DNA of 64,000 bases from DASQZT01 sp035638575 (GTDB lineage: Bacteria > Acidobacteriota > Terriglobia > Bryobacterales > Bryobacteraceae): contig DASQZT010000015.1 of NCBI GenBank assembly GCA_035638575.1, positions 83,956 to 147,955 on the forward strand, in the 5' to 3' direction. Position numbers and translations under genes: made by a program. The notes beneath the pieces were generated by a model, which saw only the letters and a list, made by a program, of their open reading frames with translations, was not told where the DNA came from and made no database searches. Within the stretch, counting starts at the first letter, position 1; every line of letters begins with the position of its first letter. Positions 27,971 through 35,903 of the stretch are shown here, in pieces.

Positions 27971-28807
27971 ATGGAGAACGTCGCGATTGTCGGCACCGGG
28001 CTGATCGGTGCGTCGTTCGGGCTGGCGCTGCGCCAGGCCGGGTTCCAGGGCGCGATCACGGGGGTCAGCTCGCCCGGCGCCATCGCCGATGCGGCGGCGG
28101 TGGGCGCAATCGACCGCGGCGCGCCCCTGGCGGAGGCCGTTGCGCACGCAGACCTGGTGTTCCTCTCGCAGACGATCGGCCGGATCCTGGACACCATCCG
28201 CCACATCGGTCCGATGGTTCGGGAGGAGGCTCTGGTGACCGACGCAGGCTCCACCAAATGCGAAATCGTGGATGTGGCCCGGCAGCACATCACCGGCTGC
28301 CAGTACCTGGGCGGCCATCCCATGGCCGGCAAGGAGAAGCGCGGCGCGGCCCAGGCCGGCGGCGGTCTCTTTCGCGGCCGCACCTGGGTGCTGACCCCGG
28401 ACGATCCCGCCGAATTGGAAACCGATGCCGCCCGCGGCTTCCGCGGATGGCTGGATCGCATCGGGGCCCGTACGGTGGTGATGGACGCCGATGAGCACGA
28501 CCGCGTGGTCGCGCTGACTTCGCACCTGCCGCAACTGGCATCCACGGCGCTGGCGTCCACGGTGGCGGACCGGCTGGACGCGGCGCGGCTGGCGGTGGCC
28601 GGCACGGGCCTGGAAGACATGACCCGGCTGGCGCTCGGGTCCTACGATCTGTGGCGCGACATCGTGGCCACCAACACGGAACACATCGAGCGGGCGCTGG
28701 CGCTTTACATTCAGAAACTGGAGCACATGCGGGAGAACCTGCGGACCCGGCAGTTGCAGCAGGAGTTCGAGCGGGGCGCGAACCTCGCCGTGAAATTGCG
28801 GCGTTAA
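27971..28807 (+). CDS. tyrA: Prephenate/arogenate dehydrogenase
   Basis: NAD(P)-dependent oxidative decarboxylation of prephenate or arogenate toward Tyr. About 278 residues. The Rossmann motif is VAIVGTGLIGASFGLAL; further conserved stretches are VFLSQTIGRI, VTDAGSTKCEIV, YLGGHPMAGKEKRG, MDADEHDRVVALTSHLPQL and the helical dimer domain. The HPMAGKE and SHLPQL histidines are the catalytic and substrate-binding ones. No ACT or chorismate mutase domain is fused. It is the last gene of the aromatic operon, one base after DAHP synthase. Confidence 0.93.
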   Translation: MENVAIVGTGLIGASFGLALRQAGFQGAITGVSSPGAIADAAAVGAIDRGAPLAEAVAHADLVFLSQTIGRILDTIRHIGPMVREEALVTDAGSTKCEIVDVARQHITGCQYLGGHPMAGKEKRGAAQAGGGLFRGRTWVLTPDDPAELETDAARGFRGWLDRIGARTVVMDADEHDRVVALTSHLPQLASTALASTVADRLDAARLAVAGTGLEDMTRLALGSYDLWRDIVATNTEHIERALALYIQKLEHMRENLRTRQLQQEFERGANLAVKLRR

Positions 28808-28848
28808 CTGCGTATTGGCTTGAGGTACCATAAGAAAGGAAAAGACTC

Positions 28849-29181
28849 ATGGAGAACGGGATCGATCGCAACGCGCCGGCGACCAAAGGGGATCTGCTCG
28901 ATTTGAAAGCGGATCTGCTCGCCCCGAAGGCTGATGTGCAGAATTTGAAAGAGGATCTCCAGCATTTGAAGGCGGATCTGCTGCAACGGATGGACAATCT
29001 TCTGGAAGCCATGCGCGACATGCAGACCGAGTCGCTCAAGGCATTCTACAGCTATGCCAAGAGCACGGATGTGAAGTTGAAGGACGGCGAGATGGCGGAC
29101 TATGCCCTTCGTGAGCGCGTGAGCGCGGTAGAGTTCCGGATCACCGAGGTGGAAAGGCGCCTCAACCTGCCGCCGCAGTAG
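28849..29181 (+). CDS. Small coiled-coil protein of unknown function
   Basis: A 110-residue protein made almost entirely of heptad repeats: a run of units such as KGDLLDLKADLLAPKADV, QNLKEDLQHLKADL and LQRMDNLLEAMRDMQ, then LRERVSAVEFRITEVERRLNLPP. It is probably a long coiled coil without signal peptide or membrane segment. The DNA behind the first half is itself semi-repetitive (GATCTGCTCGATTTGAAAGC-like units), so repeat number may vary between relatives. GAAAGGAAAAG before ATG 28849 is a reasonable ribosome site. It follows tyrA by 41 bases. Confidence 0.7.
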   Translation: MENGIDRNAPATKGDLLDLKADLLAPKADVQNLKEDLQHLKADLLQRMDNLLEAMRDMQTESLKAFYSYAKSTDVKLKDGEMADYALRERVSAVEFRITEVERRLNLPPQ

Positions 29182-29333
29182 GACCGTTTCCCCTGGCTCC
29201 CCACTCCACTCTTTTGCGATACACTACCCATAGGCTCATAGCCGCATCCGTGCGTAAGACGGGCTCGCGGCGTTCTCTGGCGGAGGCAGACGCTTTGTCG
29301 CGCCCCACCGAATGCCGAGTTAGGAATTTTCAA

Positions 29334-30725
29334 ATGGAACAAAAGTTAAAGATCGCCGTGTTCATCGATTTTGACAATATCGAGATCGGCGTAAAATCCA
29401 CGCTGCACCGCGAATTCGACGTCGCGGCAGTGCTGGACGCGTTGAAGGAACGCGGTGAAATCGTCACCAAGTTCGCCTACGCAAACTGGGGACGGCAGGA
29501 ATCGGCGACGCGCGCCCTGAGCGAGCACGCCGTACAGATGGTGCAGCGCGACCCCTCGCCGCGCGGCGACAAGAATGGCGCCGACATCAACCTCGCGCTT
29601 GACGCGCTGGAGATGGCGTTCACCCACGACCACATCAACGCCTTCGCCATCGTCAGCGGCGACAGCGATTTCATCGCGCTAGTCAACAAACTGAAACAAT
29701 ACGACAAGCGCATCTTCGTGGTGGGCGGGCGCGCCTTCACGAGCACGATTCTGCAAAAGAATTGTCACGAGTTCGTGGCCTACGAGTCGGTTATCGACGA
29801 GCCGCGGACGCGCCCGTCGGGACCGCCGCAGCAGCAACAGCAGGAGCGGCAGCAGCAACAGCAGGAGCGGCCGCAGCAGGAGCGGCCGCAGCAGGACCGC
29901 CAACAGCAGGAGCGCCAGCCGCAGGAGCGGCAGCAAGATCGCCCGCAGCAGCAGGACCGGCCGCAGCGGCAGCCGCACAAACGCCAGGCCCTCGACCTGG
30001 CGCAGGCCATGCCGCTGGTGGAGCGGGCGCTGGGCGTTCTGGAGCGCCGCGAAGTGCGGCCGCAGCTCGGCCTGCTGAAGTCCACCATGCTGCAGCTCGA
30101 TTCCACCTTCAACGAGAAAGCCTACGGGGCCAGCTCGTTCACCGACTTCGTGGAGAAGCTCCAGAAGGCGGATTTCGTCGAGGTCACCGGCGGCGAGGGC
30201 CGGTACATGATCCGCATGCGGGGCGGCGCGGTCCCCGAAAAGGCCAGCGCCAAACCGGAGCAGGCCATTCCGCTGCTCCGCGACGTGCTGGAAACCCATC
30301 GGCTGGAAATGGACGACGGAGCGACGGTCGACGAGCTGGCCGAGTGGGTGCGGCAGGAGCAGCCCACCTTCGACTGGCGCCAGTACGGATTCCAGGAGTT
30401 CACCGAGCTGTTGAACTACGCGCAGGATAAAGGCCTCACGCGCATCCAGGCCGACGAAGACAAGGGGTTGATCGTGTCCCTGGGGGCCGAGTTCCACCCT
30501 CCCGCTCCGCCGCCGGAGCCGGAGCCTTCCCCCGTCATGGAGGAGGAGGAAGAAGAAGGGCCGCAGCCGCTGGTGCCGGGACAGCCCACCGCCACTGGCG
30601 AAATTCCCCTTCCCGAGGCTCCGCCCAAGGTGCAGCGAAGGCCCAGGGCGCCGCGCAAGAGTTCCGGCGACGGCATGCCTAAGAAGCGCACGACCCGGCC
30701 GCGCAAGAAGACGCCGATGCAATGA
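29334..30725 (+). CDS. NYN-domain putative ribonuclease with Gln-rich linker and tandem LOTUS/OST-HTH-like domains
   Basis: About 463 residues. Residues 1-155 form a LabA/DUF88-type NYN domain: VFIDFDNIEIG with the catalytic Asp pair, KNGADINLALDAL and AIVSGDSDFIALVNKL, then FVVGGRAF. Residues about 160-225 are a low-complexity linker of Gln, Glu, Arg and Pro. Two OST-HTH/LOTUS-like domains follow (PLVERALGVLERREVRPQLGLLKS..., and PLLRDVLETHRLEMDDGATVDEL...), and the tail is acidic and then strongly basic (KKRTTRPRKK). NYN proteins are metal-dependent RNases and LOTUS domains bind RNA, so RNA processing is the likely role. ATG 29334 is the chosen start. Confidence 0.85.
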   Translation: MEQKLKIAVFIDFDNIEIGVKSTLHREFDVAAVLDALKERGEIVTKFAYANWGRQESATRALSEHAVQMVQRDPSPRGDKNGADINLALDALEMAFTHDHINAFAIVSGDSDFIALVNKLKQYDKRIFVVGGRAFTSTILQKNCHEFVAYESVIDEPRTRPSGPPQQQQQERQQQQQERPQQERPQQDRQQQERQPQERQQDRPQQQDRPQRQPHKRQALDLAQAMPLVERALGVLERREVRPQLGLLKSTMLQLDSTFNEKAYGASSFTDFVEKLQKADFVEVTGGEGRYMIRMRGGAVPEKASAKPEQAIPLLRDVLETHRLEMDDGATVDELAEWVRQEQPTFDWRQYGFQEFTELLNYAQDKGLTRIQADEDKGLIVSLGAEFHPPAPPPEPEPSPVMEEEEEEGPQPLVPGQPTATGEIPLPEAPPKVQRRPRAPRKSSGDGMPKKRTTRPRKKTPMQ

Positions 30726-30732
30726 GGTGACC

Positions 30733-31151
30733 ATGCGATACCCGCCTGTCGCGGGGGTCGTGCTGCTTGCTGCTGTGGCTCGGGCGATGGACGCCTCGTG
30801 ATCTCCGCCGCCACGACCTTCGGGGCGCACGGCGTGGGCGTCAACATCGATCCCGACCGGATTCGCGAGGCGCGCGACAGCGCCCGGAAAGCCGGCGTGG
30901 AGAGACTCGTGAAGTTCGAGCAGAACGACCTTTTCCTGGCCGATATTCACGGCGCATCGGTCGTGACGCTTTCCCTGTTGCCGGATGTGAACATGCGCTT
31001 GCGGCCGAAACTGCTGAAGGATCTCGAGCCGGGCACACGTATCGTTTCGCACAGTTTCGACATGAAAGACTGGAAGCCGGATCAGGAAGAAATAGTGGAC
31101 GGCCGCCACCGCTATTTGTCGGCCATCCCCGAAGAAAAGGTCAATCCGTAG
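30733..31151 (+). pseudogene. Decayed secreted SAM-dependent methyltransferase
   Basis: From ATG 30733 a signal peptide (PPVAGVVLLAAVARAM) reads to a TGA at 30796. The +2 frame relative to it carries methyltransferase motif I as CGSGDGRLVISAATTFGAHGVGVNIDP, then RLVKFEQNDLFLAD, SVVTLSLLPDVNMRLRP and GTRIVSHSFDMKDWKP to the stop at 31151. An intact relative would have about 60 residues (ending in VYDLGCGDGR) between signal peptide and motif I; those are missing, and the two parts are out of frame. A deletion therefore joined the two halves. A residual frame from GTG 30798 could still make 117 residues, but it would lack the SAM-binding loop. Confidence 0.65.
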
Positions 31152-31154
31152 AAA

Positions 31155-31292
31155 TCAATCCGTAGAAGAAGGCACAGTAGGCCGCGGCTGGCGCAAACTG
31201 CCCCAGCGGCGCCCACGGCGGCCGTATGTGGCCGTGTGATAAACCACCGCGGAGAATAATCCAATCAGAATCGCGACGAAGACGATGTTCAC
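31155..31292 (-). CDS. Small single-helix membrane protein (45 residues)
   Basis: A GTG start at 31292 is preceded by AGGAG with five bases spacing (complement of about 31298-31302), which is a strong ribosome site. The product begins MNIVFVAILIGLFSAVVYHTA, a single transmembrane helix, followed by a short basic tail RRGRRWGSLRQPRP. It is the only frame in this gap with a good ribosome site. No homolog family is recognised. It may be a real small membrane protein of the type often left unannotated. Confidence 0.5.
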   Translation of the reverse strand: MNIVFVAILIGLFSAVVYHTATYGRRGRRWGSLRQPRPTVPSSTD

Positions 31293-31371
31293 GTAATCTC
31301 CTGGATACCTCTATTCTACCCCCTCGATTGTGACAGTTTCGTGAAAAGTCCGGTGACCGGCCGGCGGGTGT

Positions 31372-32388
31372 TTACCGGGCAACACAATTCGCTACCGCCC
31401 GTCCCACAACCTCGCCACGCCGCATGCTTTCCAGAATCAAGGGAGTTTCTTCGAGGTCGTGCATGTGGACGTGGGCCCGAATGGCGCCGGCGCATGCGAG
31501 TTCGAAGACCTCCCGGAGTTCCTGGCCCGTGCCCAGATAGCTGCCCCGAATCGTGACGCCTTTCAGAATGGTGTCGGTTAGCGGCAACTCGTACGGACTC
31601 TGCGAAAGGCCCACCAGCACCAGCGTGCCGTTTCGCTTGAGCGCGCGGAAGGCCTGCCCGATGGCCTCCGGCGAAGCTGTCAGCACGATGGCGGCATCCA
31701 CGCCGCCGTGTTCCTTTTGCAGGGTGCGGCCGGCGTTAGCGGCGTCGAGCGCGATCTCCGCGCCGTTCGCGCGCGCCATTTCCAACTTGGATTCCGAGAC
31801 ATCCGCCACGGCCACCCGCAGATGGCGCAGGCGCGCCATTTGGAGCGCGAGGTGCCCAAGTCCGCCGAATCCGAAGAGCGCCACGGTCTGGCCGCTCGCG
31901 AGGCCCGCCTCCCGCAGGGCTCCGTAGGCCGTCCATCCCGCGCAGCACAACGGCGCCGCTGCGCCCGCCGAGAGACTCGCCGGCACGCGCACCAGCGCCG
32001 CGGCGGGCACAACCGCATACTCCGAGAGCGCGCCATCGCGGCTGAATCCGAAATTGGACTGTTTCGGGCAGAACCTTTCGCGCCCCGAGAGGCACCACTC
32101 GCAAGCGCCGCAAGTCGTGGCCAGAAACGTGATTCCCGCGCGGTCGCCGTGGGCCCATTCCGTCACGCCGGGTCCCACGGCTTCCACCAGGCCGATGCCT
32201 TCGTGGCCCAGCGTTACCGGCGCGCGGGGCAGTTTCTCCAACCCTGCGACGAAAAGATCGGAGTGGCAGATGCCGCAGGCCTCCAGGCGCAGCAGCACTT
32301 CTCCCGGACCCGGGTCCGCCAACCAGACCTGCCCCACTGCCACGGTTCCCCGGGCCGCGGGCAGGATCACGGCTTTCGATTGCCGCAT
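31372..32388 (-). CDS. Zinc-dependent alcohol dehydrogenase
   Basis: Medium-chain dehydrogenase of about 338 residues. Catalytic zinc ligands are in EACGICHSDLF and LGHEGIG; the structural zinc site is CGACEWCLSGRERFC. The Rossmann motif FGFGGLGHLALQ is followed by VAVADVSESK, whose Asp suggests NAD rather than NADP. GLSQSPYELPL and GSYLGTGQELREV are typical of the AdhP-like group. Its ATG shares one base with the stop of the metallo-hydrolase gene upstream (TGATG), so they form an operon; together they could deal with small aldehydes or alcohols. Confidence 0.9.
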   Translation of the reverse strand: MRQSKAVILPAARGTVAVGQVWLADPGPGEVLLRLEACGICHSDLFVAGLEKLPRAPVTLGHEGIGLVEAVGPGVTEWAHGDRAGITFLATTCGACEWCLSGRERFCPKQSNFGFSRDGALSEYAVVPAAALVRVPASLSAGAAAPLCCAGWTAYGALREAGLASGQTVALFGFGGLGHLALQMARLRHLRVAVADVSESKLEMARANGAEIALDAANAGRTLQKEHGGVDAAIVLTASPEAIGQAFRALKRNGTLVLVGLSQSPYELPLTDTILKGVTIRGSYLGTGQELREVFELACAGAIRAHVHMHDLEETPLILESMRRGEVVGRAVANCVAR

Positions 32389-33023
32389 CACGTCAAGCCC
32401 TGCAAAAAGTAGTTGAACCGCCTCTCGCGCCCGATCGTCGTGTTCTCGCCGTGCCCGGGGATCACCACCGTTTCGTCGGGAAGCGGCAGCAGCTTGTCGT
32501 GGATCGACCGCAGGATCTGCCGGCCGTCTCCGCCGGGCAGGTCCGTCCTTCCGATGCTGTCGCGGAACAACGTGTCGCCGGCCACCAGCTTGCCCTCCGA
32601 GGGAATCCACAGGCTGATGCTCCCCTGCGTATGGCCGGGCGTGTCGAGCACGTGAAACTCCGCGGCTCCGATCACCAGCCGTCCGCCTTCCTTCACTGGA
32701 ACATCGATCGCCACCGGATCCACCGGCGCCATTCCCAGCCACGCCGCCTGCACGTCCAGCATCTTCTGCAATTCGGCATCGTTCAAGTTCATGTAGACCG
32801 GGCTGCCGGTGGCCAGCTTCAGTTTCTGCGCGCCGCCGATGTGATCGATATGCGCGTGCGTGATGACGATGGCCTTCACCTTCAGGCCGTGCTTGCGGAG
32901 CACTTCCAGCACGCTCTCGATCTCGTCGCCCGGATCCACCACGATGGCTTCGCGGCTCTCCTCGTCGCCGAAAATCGAGCAGTTGCACTGGAGCACTCCC
33001 ACCGTCAGGATCTCGTGGATCAT
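32388..33023 (-). CDS. MBL-fold metallo-hydrolase (glyoxalase II-like)
   Basis: About 211 residues with the complete metallo-beta-lactamase motif set: ITHAHIDHIGG (HxHxDH), LDTPGHTQGS, LVAGDTLF and VIPGHGENT. Sequence order and length fit the hydroxyacylglutathione-hydrolase-like group (YcbL/GloB type). The start MIHEILTVGVLQCNC is typical of that group. It probably hydrolyses thioesters such as S-lactoylglutathione or a similar conjugate; substrate not shown. It is divergent from the CopD-like gene, and its stop overlaps the alcohol dehydrogenase start. Confidence 0.9.
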   Translation of the reverse strand: MIHEILTVGVLQCNCSIFGDEESREAIVVDPGDEIESVLEVLRKHGLKVKAIVITHAHIDHIGGAQKLKLATGSPVYMNLNDAELQKMLDVQAAWLGMAPVDPVAIDVPVKEGGRLVIGAAEFHVLDTPGHTQGSISLWIPSEGKLVAGDTLFRDSIGRTDLPGGDGRQILRSIHDKLLPLPDETVVIPGHGENTTIGRERRFNYFLQGLT

Positions 33024-33053
33024 ATGAGTCCGGTAAACCTCAGACTCCGATTG

Positions 33054-33059
33054 TATACT
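33054..33059 (+). promoter_or_regulatory. -10-like TATACT six bases before ATG 33066
   Basis: TATACT matches five of six consensus positions, directly preceded by TTG. Transcription would begin at about the A of ATG 33066, giving a leaderless mRNA; no Shine-Dalgarno sequence precedes this ATG. No good -35 hexamer is seen at the usual distance. It lies in the 42-base gap between two divergent genes. Confidence 0.45.
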
Positions 33060-33065
33060 CACGGT

Positions 33066-33479
33066 ATGGCTGACGTGCTCTTCGTGATCATGCGGTGGCT
33101 GCACCTTGCCTCGATGGCGACCCTGGTCGGCGGCATTCTTTATGCGCGCCTGGTGCTGGTTCCCGCGCTCGGCTCCCTGTCCCCGGAGTCCGGCGAAGCG
33201 GTTGGCTCGAAAACCGCGGTGTCGTACCGGCCGCTGGTCCTGTTCTCTATTTGCGGCCTGATCGTCTCCGGCCTGTATAACCTGCTCACTACGCCCGGCC
33301 ACAGGCCCATCTATCACATGCTGCTGGGCGTCAAGCTCCTGCTCGCGCTGCACGTGTTCTTCGTCGCCTGGCTCATCACCCAGCCGCAGAATCCGCGGCG
33401 CGCCCGCATGATGACCGGCACCCTCATCTCCAGCGCCATCATCCTGGTGATCGCCGTCTATCTCCGCCACATCTTTTAA
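33066..33479 (+). CDS. CopD-like four-helix membrane protein
   Basis: About 137 residues with four hydrophobic helices (RWLHLASMATLVGGILYARLVL, LVLFSICGLIVSGLYNLL, LLGVKLLLALHVFFVAWLI, TLISSAIILVIAVYL). The WLH...GG pattern in helix 1 and the later K/H pair resemble the CopD/YcnJ or DUF4149-like membrane domain, which may bind copper or haem. No copper-resistance genes are nearby, so the role is open. Start as given lacks a ribosome site and may be leaderless. The next gene begins nine bases after its stop. Confidence 0.75.
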   Translation: MADVLFVIMRWLHLASMATLVGGILYARLVLVPALGSLSPESGEAVGSKTAVSYRPLVLFSICGLIVSGLYNLLTTPGHRPIYHMLLGVKLLLALHVFFVAWLITQPQNPRRARMMTGTLISSAIILVIAVYLRHIF

Positions 33480-33488
33480 CATGGAGTC

Positions 33489-34316
33489 ATGAGCGAAGGT
33501 TACAGAGCGTTGCGGCACGGCGCCGCCTGGCTGGATCTTTCGGCGCGCGGCCGCATAGTGGCGCGCGGCCGCGACCGCGCCCGATTTCTGCACAACGTCA
33601 CCAGCAACGAAGTCAGGAAGATGACGCCCGGCTCGTCGTGCTACGCGTTTCTGCTCAGCCCCCAGGGGCGCATCCAGGCGGATCTTTACCTGCTCTGTTT
33701 CGAAGACCATTTCCTGATCGATACGGAGCCGGAGCTGCGCGAAAAGGTGCGGCAGCACATCCTGAAATACAAAGTTGCCGACCAGGTGGAGCTGGAGGAT
33801 GTCACCGGCGCCACCGCTTCGCTGGGCGTGGAAGGGCCGGACGCCGCGGGCATCCCGATCCCGTCCGGGGACCACTTCACGGGGCCGTTTACCGTCACCG
33901 GGCAGCCCGGATTTCGAATCTACTGCCCCGCGGAGCAGAAGGCCGAGCTGGTGGCGCATCTGGAGCGCGCCGGCGCGCTGCGGGCGTCCGCCGAAGATGC
34001 GCGGCTGGTCCGCATTGAAAACGGCAAGCCGGTCTGGGGAGAGGACATCCGCGATACTTCGCTGCCGCAGGAGACGCAGCAGTTACAGGCCGTGAGCTTC
34101 ACCAAAGGTTGTTACATCGGGCAGGAGATCGTGGAGCGGATCCGCGCCCAGGGGCACGTGAACAAGAAGCTGGAGCGCATCGAGCTGGACGGCCTGGAGC
34201 CGGTCCTTGCGGGCACGAAGCTAATGGTGAACGGGCATGAGGCGGAGGTGACCTCTTCGGTCTATTCGCCGCAGGCCGGCAAGGTGGTGGCGCTGGCCTA
34301 CGTCCGCACCGCCTGA
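33489..34316 (+). CDS. ygfZ: YgfZ/GcvT-type folate-binding protein (Fe-S cluster maintenance)
   Basis: About 275 residues with the GcvT-like tetrahydrofolate-binding fold. The family signature KGCYIGQE is seen in SFTKGCYIGQEIVERI, with the reactive Cys intact. In Escherichia coli YgfZ helps to keep certain iron-sulfur enzymes active using folate. N-terminal features FLHNVTSNEV and YAFLLSPQGRIQADLYLL also fit. ATG 33489 begins nine bases after the CopD-like gene, suggesting one transcript. Its 3' end overlaps the convergent PHP gene by 19 bases. Confidence 0.88.
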   Translation: MSEGYRALRHGAAWLDLSARGRIVARGRDRARFLHNVTSNEVRKMTPGSSCYAFLLSPQGRIQADLYLLCFEDHFLIDTEPELREKVRQHILKYKVADQVELEDVTGATASLGVEGPDAAGIPIPSGDHFTGPFTVTGQPGFRIYCPAEQKAELVAHLERAGALRASAEDARLVRIENGKPVWGEDIRDTSLPQETQQLQAVSFTKGCYIGQEIVERIRAQGHVNKKLERIELDGLEPVLAGTKLMVNGHEAEVTSSVYSPQAGKVVALAYVRTA

Positions 34317-35131
34317 CGCAGCCGCTCGACGACGCCGGGCGGGATTTTCAGATTGCCGTCGCGGCCCGTGCCCAGCTTCACTTCGGGCTTCGCCTCGCCG
34401 TGAAAATCCGAGCCGCCGGTCACCAGGATGCCGTGCTGCTCGGCAATCGCGAGGTACAGCGCCGTCTGGCCCGGGTCATGATCGCTGTGGTAAGCCTCGA
34501 TGGCATTCAGGCCCCACCGGCAGAGTCCCGGCATCAGCGCCGGGACGTCGCCCGAGATCCGCACCGGGTGTGCCAGGGAGGCGATCCCTCCGGCGCCCCG
34601 GATTCTTTCCACGGCATCGGCAAGCTGCGGCTCGCGGCGGTAAACGTAGCCTTGGGCCGATTCGTCCAGATAGTTGTCGAAGGCCTCGCGGTAATTGGAG
34701 ACGTACCCTTTTTCCACCATGATCCGGGCGAAGTGCGGGCGGCCGGTCATGCCCCGCCCGCGCGCCTCCGCCTCTTCGACCGTGATGTCGAAGCCCAGCT
34801 CGCGGAGCCGGGCGGCGAGCCGCACGTTCCGTTCCCGCCGCGATTCCTGCATTTCGCGAATCCAGTCGCGGAAACCGGGAAGGCCGCCGTCCTCCAGAAA
34901 ATACCCCAGCAGGTGGACCGAGTGCCCGTGAAGCTTGGTGGAGATTTCGATGCCGCAGACCAGTTCGATGCCGTTTTTCCGCGCCAGCGGCAACGCCTGA
35001 TCGTACCCCGCGAACGTGTCGTGGTCGGTGATCGACAGTACTTTCACGCCCGCGGACGCCGCTTCTTCCACCAGCCGGGCAGGCGAGTAGCTGCCGTCGG
35101 ATTCATCAGTATGCGAGTGCAGATCGACCAA
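34298..35131 (-). CDS. PHP-domain phosphoesterase (YciV/RNase AM-like)
   Basis: About 277 residues with the PHP metal sites: DLHSHTDESDG, SITDHDTFAGY, CGIEIST, a C-terminal IASLAHPVR and the final GSDFHG. The insertion with MTGRPHFARIMVEKGYV is characteristic of the YciV-like group. These enzymes act as 3',5'-nucleotide phosphatases or as 5'-3' exonucleases on RNA. The start codon appears to be TTG 35131, since LVDLHSHT is the normal N-terminus and no in-frame ATG or GTG sits close by; no ribosome site is evident. Convergent with ygfZ, overlapping by 19 bases. Confidence 0.9.
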   Translation of the reverse strand: MVDLHSHTDESDGSYSPARLVEEAASAGVKVLSITDHDTFAGYDQALPLARKNGIELVCGIEISTKLHGHSVHLLGYFLEDGGLPGFRDWIREMQESRRERNVRLAARLRELGFDITVEEAEARGRGMTGRPHFARIMVEKGYVSNYREAFDNYLDESAQGYVYRREPQLADAVERIRGAGGIASLAHPVRISGDVPALMPGLCRWGLNAIEAYHSDHDPGQTALYLAIAEQHGILVTGGSDFHGEAKPEVKLGTGRDGNLKIPPGVVERLRQAVRT

Positions 35132-35240
35132 GGCGAACCAAACCTGAGTGTTCCAGTTTAGCCCAACACACTTGGCCTTGGCACAGGCGGGGCGTTCTCA
35201 GGTCCGCCCGTGATGTCGACCTTGCCCCCGAATCGCCGCT

Positions 35241-35732
35241 TTACCGCCGGGGGAAAGTGAACTCCGCCCGCTCCTCGCGCAGGCGATCGAGATCCAGCTC
35301 CTCCGCCGCTGAAAGATCCAGCACGCGGACGCGCTGCCCCTCCCGGAGTTCCTGGAGCCTCAACTCCCGGCCGTTTTCGAACCTGACGGCGTCCCGGTAG
35401 CTGTTGACGGCCGCCGAGATCTGCGTGAAGGTTACAATCTCCGCCGGCCCTACACCCATCTCGTTTTGCAGCCGCGATGGGATGTCGCGCAGTTGAAGCC
35501 GGGCGCCCGGCGGAATGCAGACCGCGGGAACCGATGCTATCTTCGGCGGGTTGAAGAACTCCTTCACCGCGCACCACAAACCACGGCGCGCCGGCAGCGG
35601 TGGATCGGCCGCGCGCTTCACATCCGCGGGTGAGGCCAGCCCTAGCGATCCTGTCGGGAAACGGTGAGACACCAGTTCCTCGCCCTCCCGAGCCAACCGG
35701 TTTGGTACAGCCATTAACGAGTAATCACACAT
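35241..35732 (-). CDS. Conserved hypothetical protein starting MCDYSL
   Basis: About 163 residues. The N-terminus MCDYSLMAVPNRLAREGEEL followed by VSHRFPTGSLGLASP is one that I recognise as a strongly conserved start in an unnamed family found in Acidobacteriota, Cyanobacteria and Proteobacteria. The middle (CIPPGARLQLRDIPSRLQNEMGVG, AEIVTFTQISAAVNSYRDAVRFENG) is also conserved-looking. No signal peptide or membrane helix. Function is unknown; the invariant Cys-Asp-Tyr near the start hints at a structural or metal-binding role, but this is a guess. Divergent from accA. Confidence 0.75.
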   Translation of the reverse strand: MCDYSLMAVPNRLAREGEELVSHRFPTGSLGLASPADVKRAADPPLPARRGLWCAVKEFFNPPKIASVPAVCIPPGARLQLRDIPSRLQNEMGVGPAEIVTFTQISAAVNSYRDAVRFENGRELRLQELREGQRVRVLDLSAAEELDLDRLREERAEFTFPRR

Positions 35733-35891
35733 TTTTCCTTGAACCCTCCTTACCTCGATTGGGCGAGGTCGCCCTACTTAGAGTTTGAGTTTGACCTTCG
35801 AAAATGACAAGACGAAACTGGGGCATGTGGTTCACTACAGGACGGTCGGACGGTGCGGACGCGCACAATCCCCGCCCTTGATGACCCCTGT

Positions 35892-35897
35892 TAAGAT
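35892..35897 (+). promoter_or_regulatory. -10-like TAAGAT six bases before the accA GTG
   Basis: TAAGAT ends six bases before the GTG at 35904, the same distance as at 33054-33066. Transcription would start at the GTG itself, making accA leaderless. No ribosome site is visible upstream of the GTG. The -35 region is not clear. Confidence 0.4.
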
Positions 35898-35903
35898 GTG
35901 TGA

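Noticed and set aside
26371..28620. A 749-codon open frame on the minus strand across the trpA-tyrA region
   Set aside because: It lies opposite well-supported genes with complete catalytic motifs; its product is Arg/Ser/Ala-rich without domains, a common artefact in GC-rich DNA.
29820..29970. CRISPR-like or other direct-repeat array
   Set aside because: The repeats are in-frame codons for a Gln/Glu/Arg/Pro linker with no spacers of regular length.
29679..31109. A 476-codon minus-strand frame opposite the NYN/LOTUS gene
   Set aside because: The Leu-rich run is the antisense of the Gln-rich linker; the plus-strand gene has real NYN motifs.
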